Shown here: piece after piece, positions 27,274-28,326 of the stretch | Numbering within the stretch: position 1 is the first letter of the stretch | Layout: each line of letters opens with the position of its first letter | Assembly: GCA_012862575.1 (NCBI GenBank) | Contig: BLSF01000150.1 | Location: 1-28,326, forward strand | Length of the DNA: 28,326 bases | Source: Parietichytrium sp. I65-24A | Lineage: Eukaryota > Sar > Bigyra > Thraustochytrida > Thraustochytriidae | Reading direction: 5' to 3' | Program-made: the position numbers and the translations under genes | Notes under the pieces: generated by a model | Told to the model about the DNA's origin: nothing | The model's database searches: none | The model's input: only the letters and a program-made list of their open reading frames with translations

Positions 27274-28324
27274 CACACATCACTGGGCTTAGCTGGATGG
27301 CCCTGGAAGTTCGAACACGCAGAGGAGGTGTCGAGTCTTCCTTGCAGTGTCTCAGTATTTTCAGCTTCAAATGAATTTCACGTAAGTGACGCCGAAGATT
27401 TCCAGCTCTTGTAAAAGATTTCCCACACTCGCTGCATTCGAAGTCTTTCTGCTTCAAATGAACTGTTTTGATGTGAATTCGAAGTTCTCCAGCTTGTCCA
27501 AACGCTTTCCCACACTCGCCACACTCAAAATCTTTCTGCTTCAAATGAACTATTTTGATATGAGTTCGAAGATCTCCGGCTTGTCCAAACGCTTTCCCAC
27601 ACTCATCGCACTCAAAATCCCTCTGCTTCAAATGAATTGCTTTGATGTGCCTTCGAAGATGTGCAGCTTCTCCAAATGCTTTCCCACACTCATCGCACTC
27701 GAAATCTCTCTGCTTCAAATGAACTGTCTTGATGTGACTTCGAAGACTTCCAGCTGTTGTAAAAAACTTCCCACACTCGCCACACTCGAACTTTTTCTGC
27801 TTCAAATGAACTAATTTGATGTGACGTCGAAGACTCCCAGTTTGTCCAAACGCTTTCCCACACTCGCCGCACTCGAAGTCTTTCTGCTTTAAATGAACTG
27901 TTTTGATATGAGTTTGAAGATTCTCAGCTCGTCCAAACGCTTTCCCACATTCGCCACACTCGAAATTTTTCTGCTTCAAATGAACTGTTTCGATGTGACG
28001 TCGAAGATCTCCAGCTTGTCCAAACGCTTTCCCACACTCGCCACACTCGAAATCCCTCTGCTTCAAATGAATTGCTTTGATGTGCCTTCGAAGATGTGCA
28101 GCTTCTCCAAATGCTTTCCCACACTCATCGCACTCGAAATCTTTCTGCTTCAAATGAACTGTTTTGATATGAGTTCGAAGATTCCCAGCTCGTCCAAACG
28201 CTTTCCCGCACTCATCACACTCGAAAACTTTCCGCTCCGTGTGACCTTTCTCGCTGCCTTCCCGACCGCGTCCACCCCTCCCAGACGCTGCGCCACAATC
28301 CTTGCGCATGATTCTCCTGCCCAT
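26945..28324 (-). CDS. Ten-finger C2H2 zinc-finger protein (5' end at window edge)
   Basis: The 459-residue ORF begins at an ATG at 28322-28324. The frame may continue past the window, so the true start is uncertain. A short Gly/Arg/Lys leader precedes ten tandem C2H2 fingers (residues 34 to about 323) of the form FECxECGKAFG-x5-LxxH-x4-H. The period is 29 residues, and the linkers are LKQKD-like instead of TGEKP. All zinc ligands are present in all ten. The predicted helix contact positions differ between fingers while the framework is nearly constant, as expected for sequence-specific DNA binding. The 136-residue tail is Ser/Cys-rich with basic clusters (KKRSAD, SKRKRACMRVR) that could act in nuclear import. 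The tail and 3' flank are duplicated to the left. Likely a transcription factor or chromatin-binding protein; its target is unknown. Confidence 0.88.
   Translation of the reverse strand: MGRRIMRKDCGAASGRGGRGREGSEKGHTERKVFECDECGKAFGRAGNLRTHIKTVHLKQKDFECDECGKAFGEAAHLRRHIKAIHLKQRDFECGECGKAFGQAGDLRRHIETVHLKQKNFECGECGKAFGRAENLQTHIKTVHLKQKDFECGECGKAFGQTGSLRRHIKLVHLKQKKFECGECGKFFTTAGSLRSHIKTVHLKQRDFECDECGKAFGEAAHLRRHIKAIHLKQRDFECDECGKAFGQAGDLRTHIKIVHLKQKDFECGECGKAFGQAGELRIHIKTVHLKQKDFECSECGKSFTRAGNLRRHLREIHLKLKILRHCKEDSTPPLRVRTSRAIQLSPVMCDDETMLLPHKDSSLDRKCEGDPNSHSVPFVSECSFSVFSKSECSPEWLVGLSTERDVIAIECDATRFDAAAPQCGKKRSADTSTSWCGNKSSLSTRARSKRKRACMRVR
27356..28225 (-). repeat. 87-bp coding repeats: zinc-finger array
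   Basis: Ten in-frame 87-bp units encode the fingers. Units are highly similar, mostly differing at the helix codons. A 92-bp block at 27616-27707 is identical to 28051-28142, an offset of 435 bp or exactly five units. Finger pair 7-8 is therefore a near copy of finger pair 2-3. Confidence 0.95.
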
Positions 28325-28326
28325 CA

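Noticed and set aside
27356-28225. Regular 87-bp repeats that could suggest a CRISPR-like array
   Set aside because: The repeats are in-frame C2H2 finger codons with all zinc ligands; there are no unique spacers between short direct repeats and the genome is eukaryotic.

Overview
The window looks like nuclear DNA of a unicellular or simple eukaryote with compact genes. Most large coding regions are uninterrupted by introns: MRE11 (733 aa), an RBBP6-like protein (743 aa) and a ten-finger C2H2 protein. The two introns I can place are 86 and 76 nt, with GTAAGT donors. Simple repeats fill the intergenic space. An intron-poor microalga, for example a Porphyridium-like red alga, would fit, but the sequence alone does not prove it. 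There are no operons, ribosome-binding-site patterns or prokaryotic mobile elements.

Layout. 1-194: possible 3' end of a plus-strand gene. 195-5448: gene-poor, only weak ORFs. 5521-5709 (+): small secreted peptide, possibly exon 1 of a spliced gene. 6464-7810 (-): TRIC-like cation-channel protein with a repetitive charged tail. 8989-11190 (-): MRE11 nuclease. 11354-12140: heptamer and 11-mer tandem repeats. 12424-14542 (-): STAND/NACHT-type P-loop protein with a C-terminal WD propeller, broken by a 741-N assembly gap. 15113-17658 (-): PP2A B56-type regulatory subunit with an apparent N-terminal PH domain, two exons. 17659-21463: mostly simple repeats and weak ORFs. 21464-23695 (+): RBBP6-like DWNN protein. 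24072-24816 (-): VAMP7-type longin R-SNARE, two exons, convergent with the RBBP6-like gene. 25413-27273: tandem duplication of about 932 bp. 26945-28324 (-): C2H2 zinc-finger gene whose 3' end is the duplicated segment; its 5' end lies at the window edge.

The identified genes belong to separate house-keeping systems: DNA break repair, phosphatase targeting, RNA 3'-end processing or ubiquitylation, membrane fusion and ion flux. I see no co-functional cluster. The most notable items are the PH-B56 fusion, the RBBP6-like protein without a zinc knuckle and with a degenerate RING, the NACHT-WD gene hidden by the gap, and the zinc-finger locus with its fresh duplication, single-N junction and chimeric ORF.
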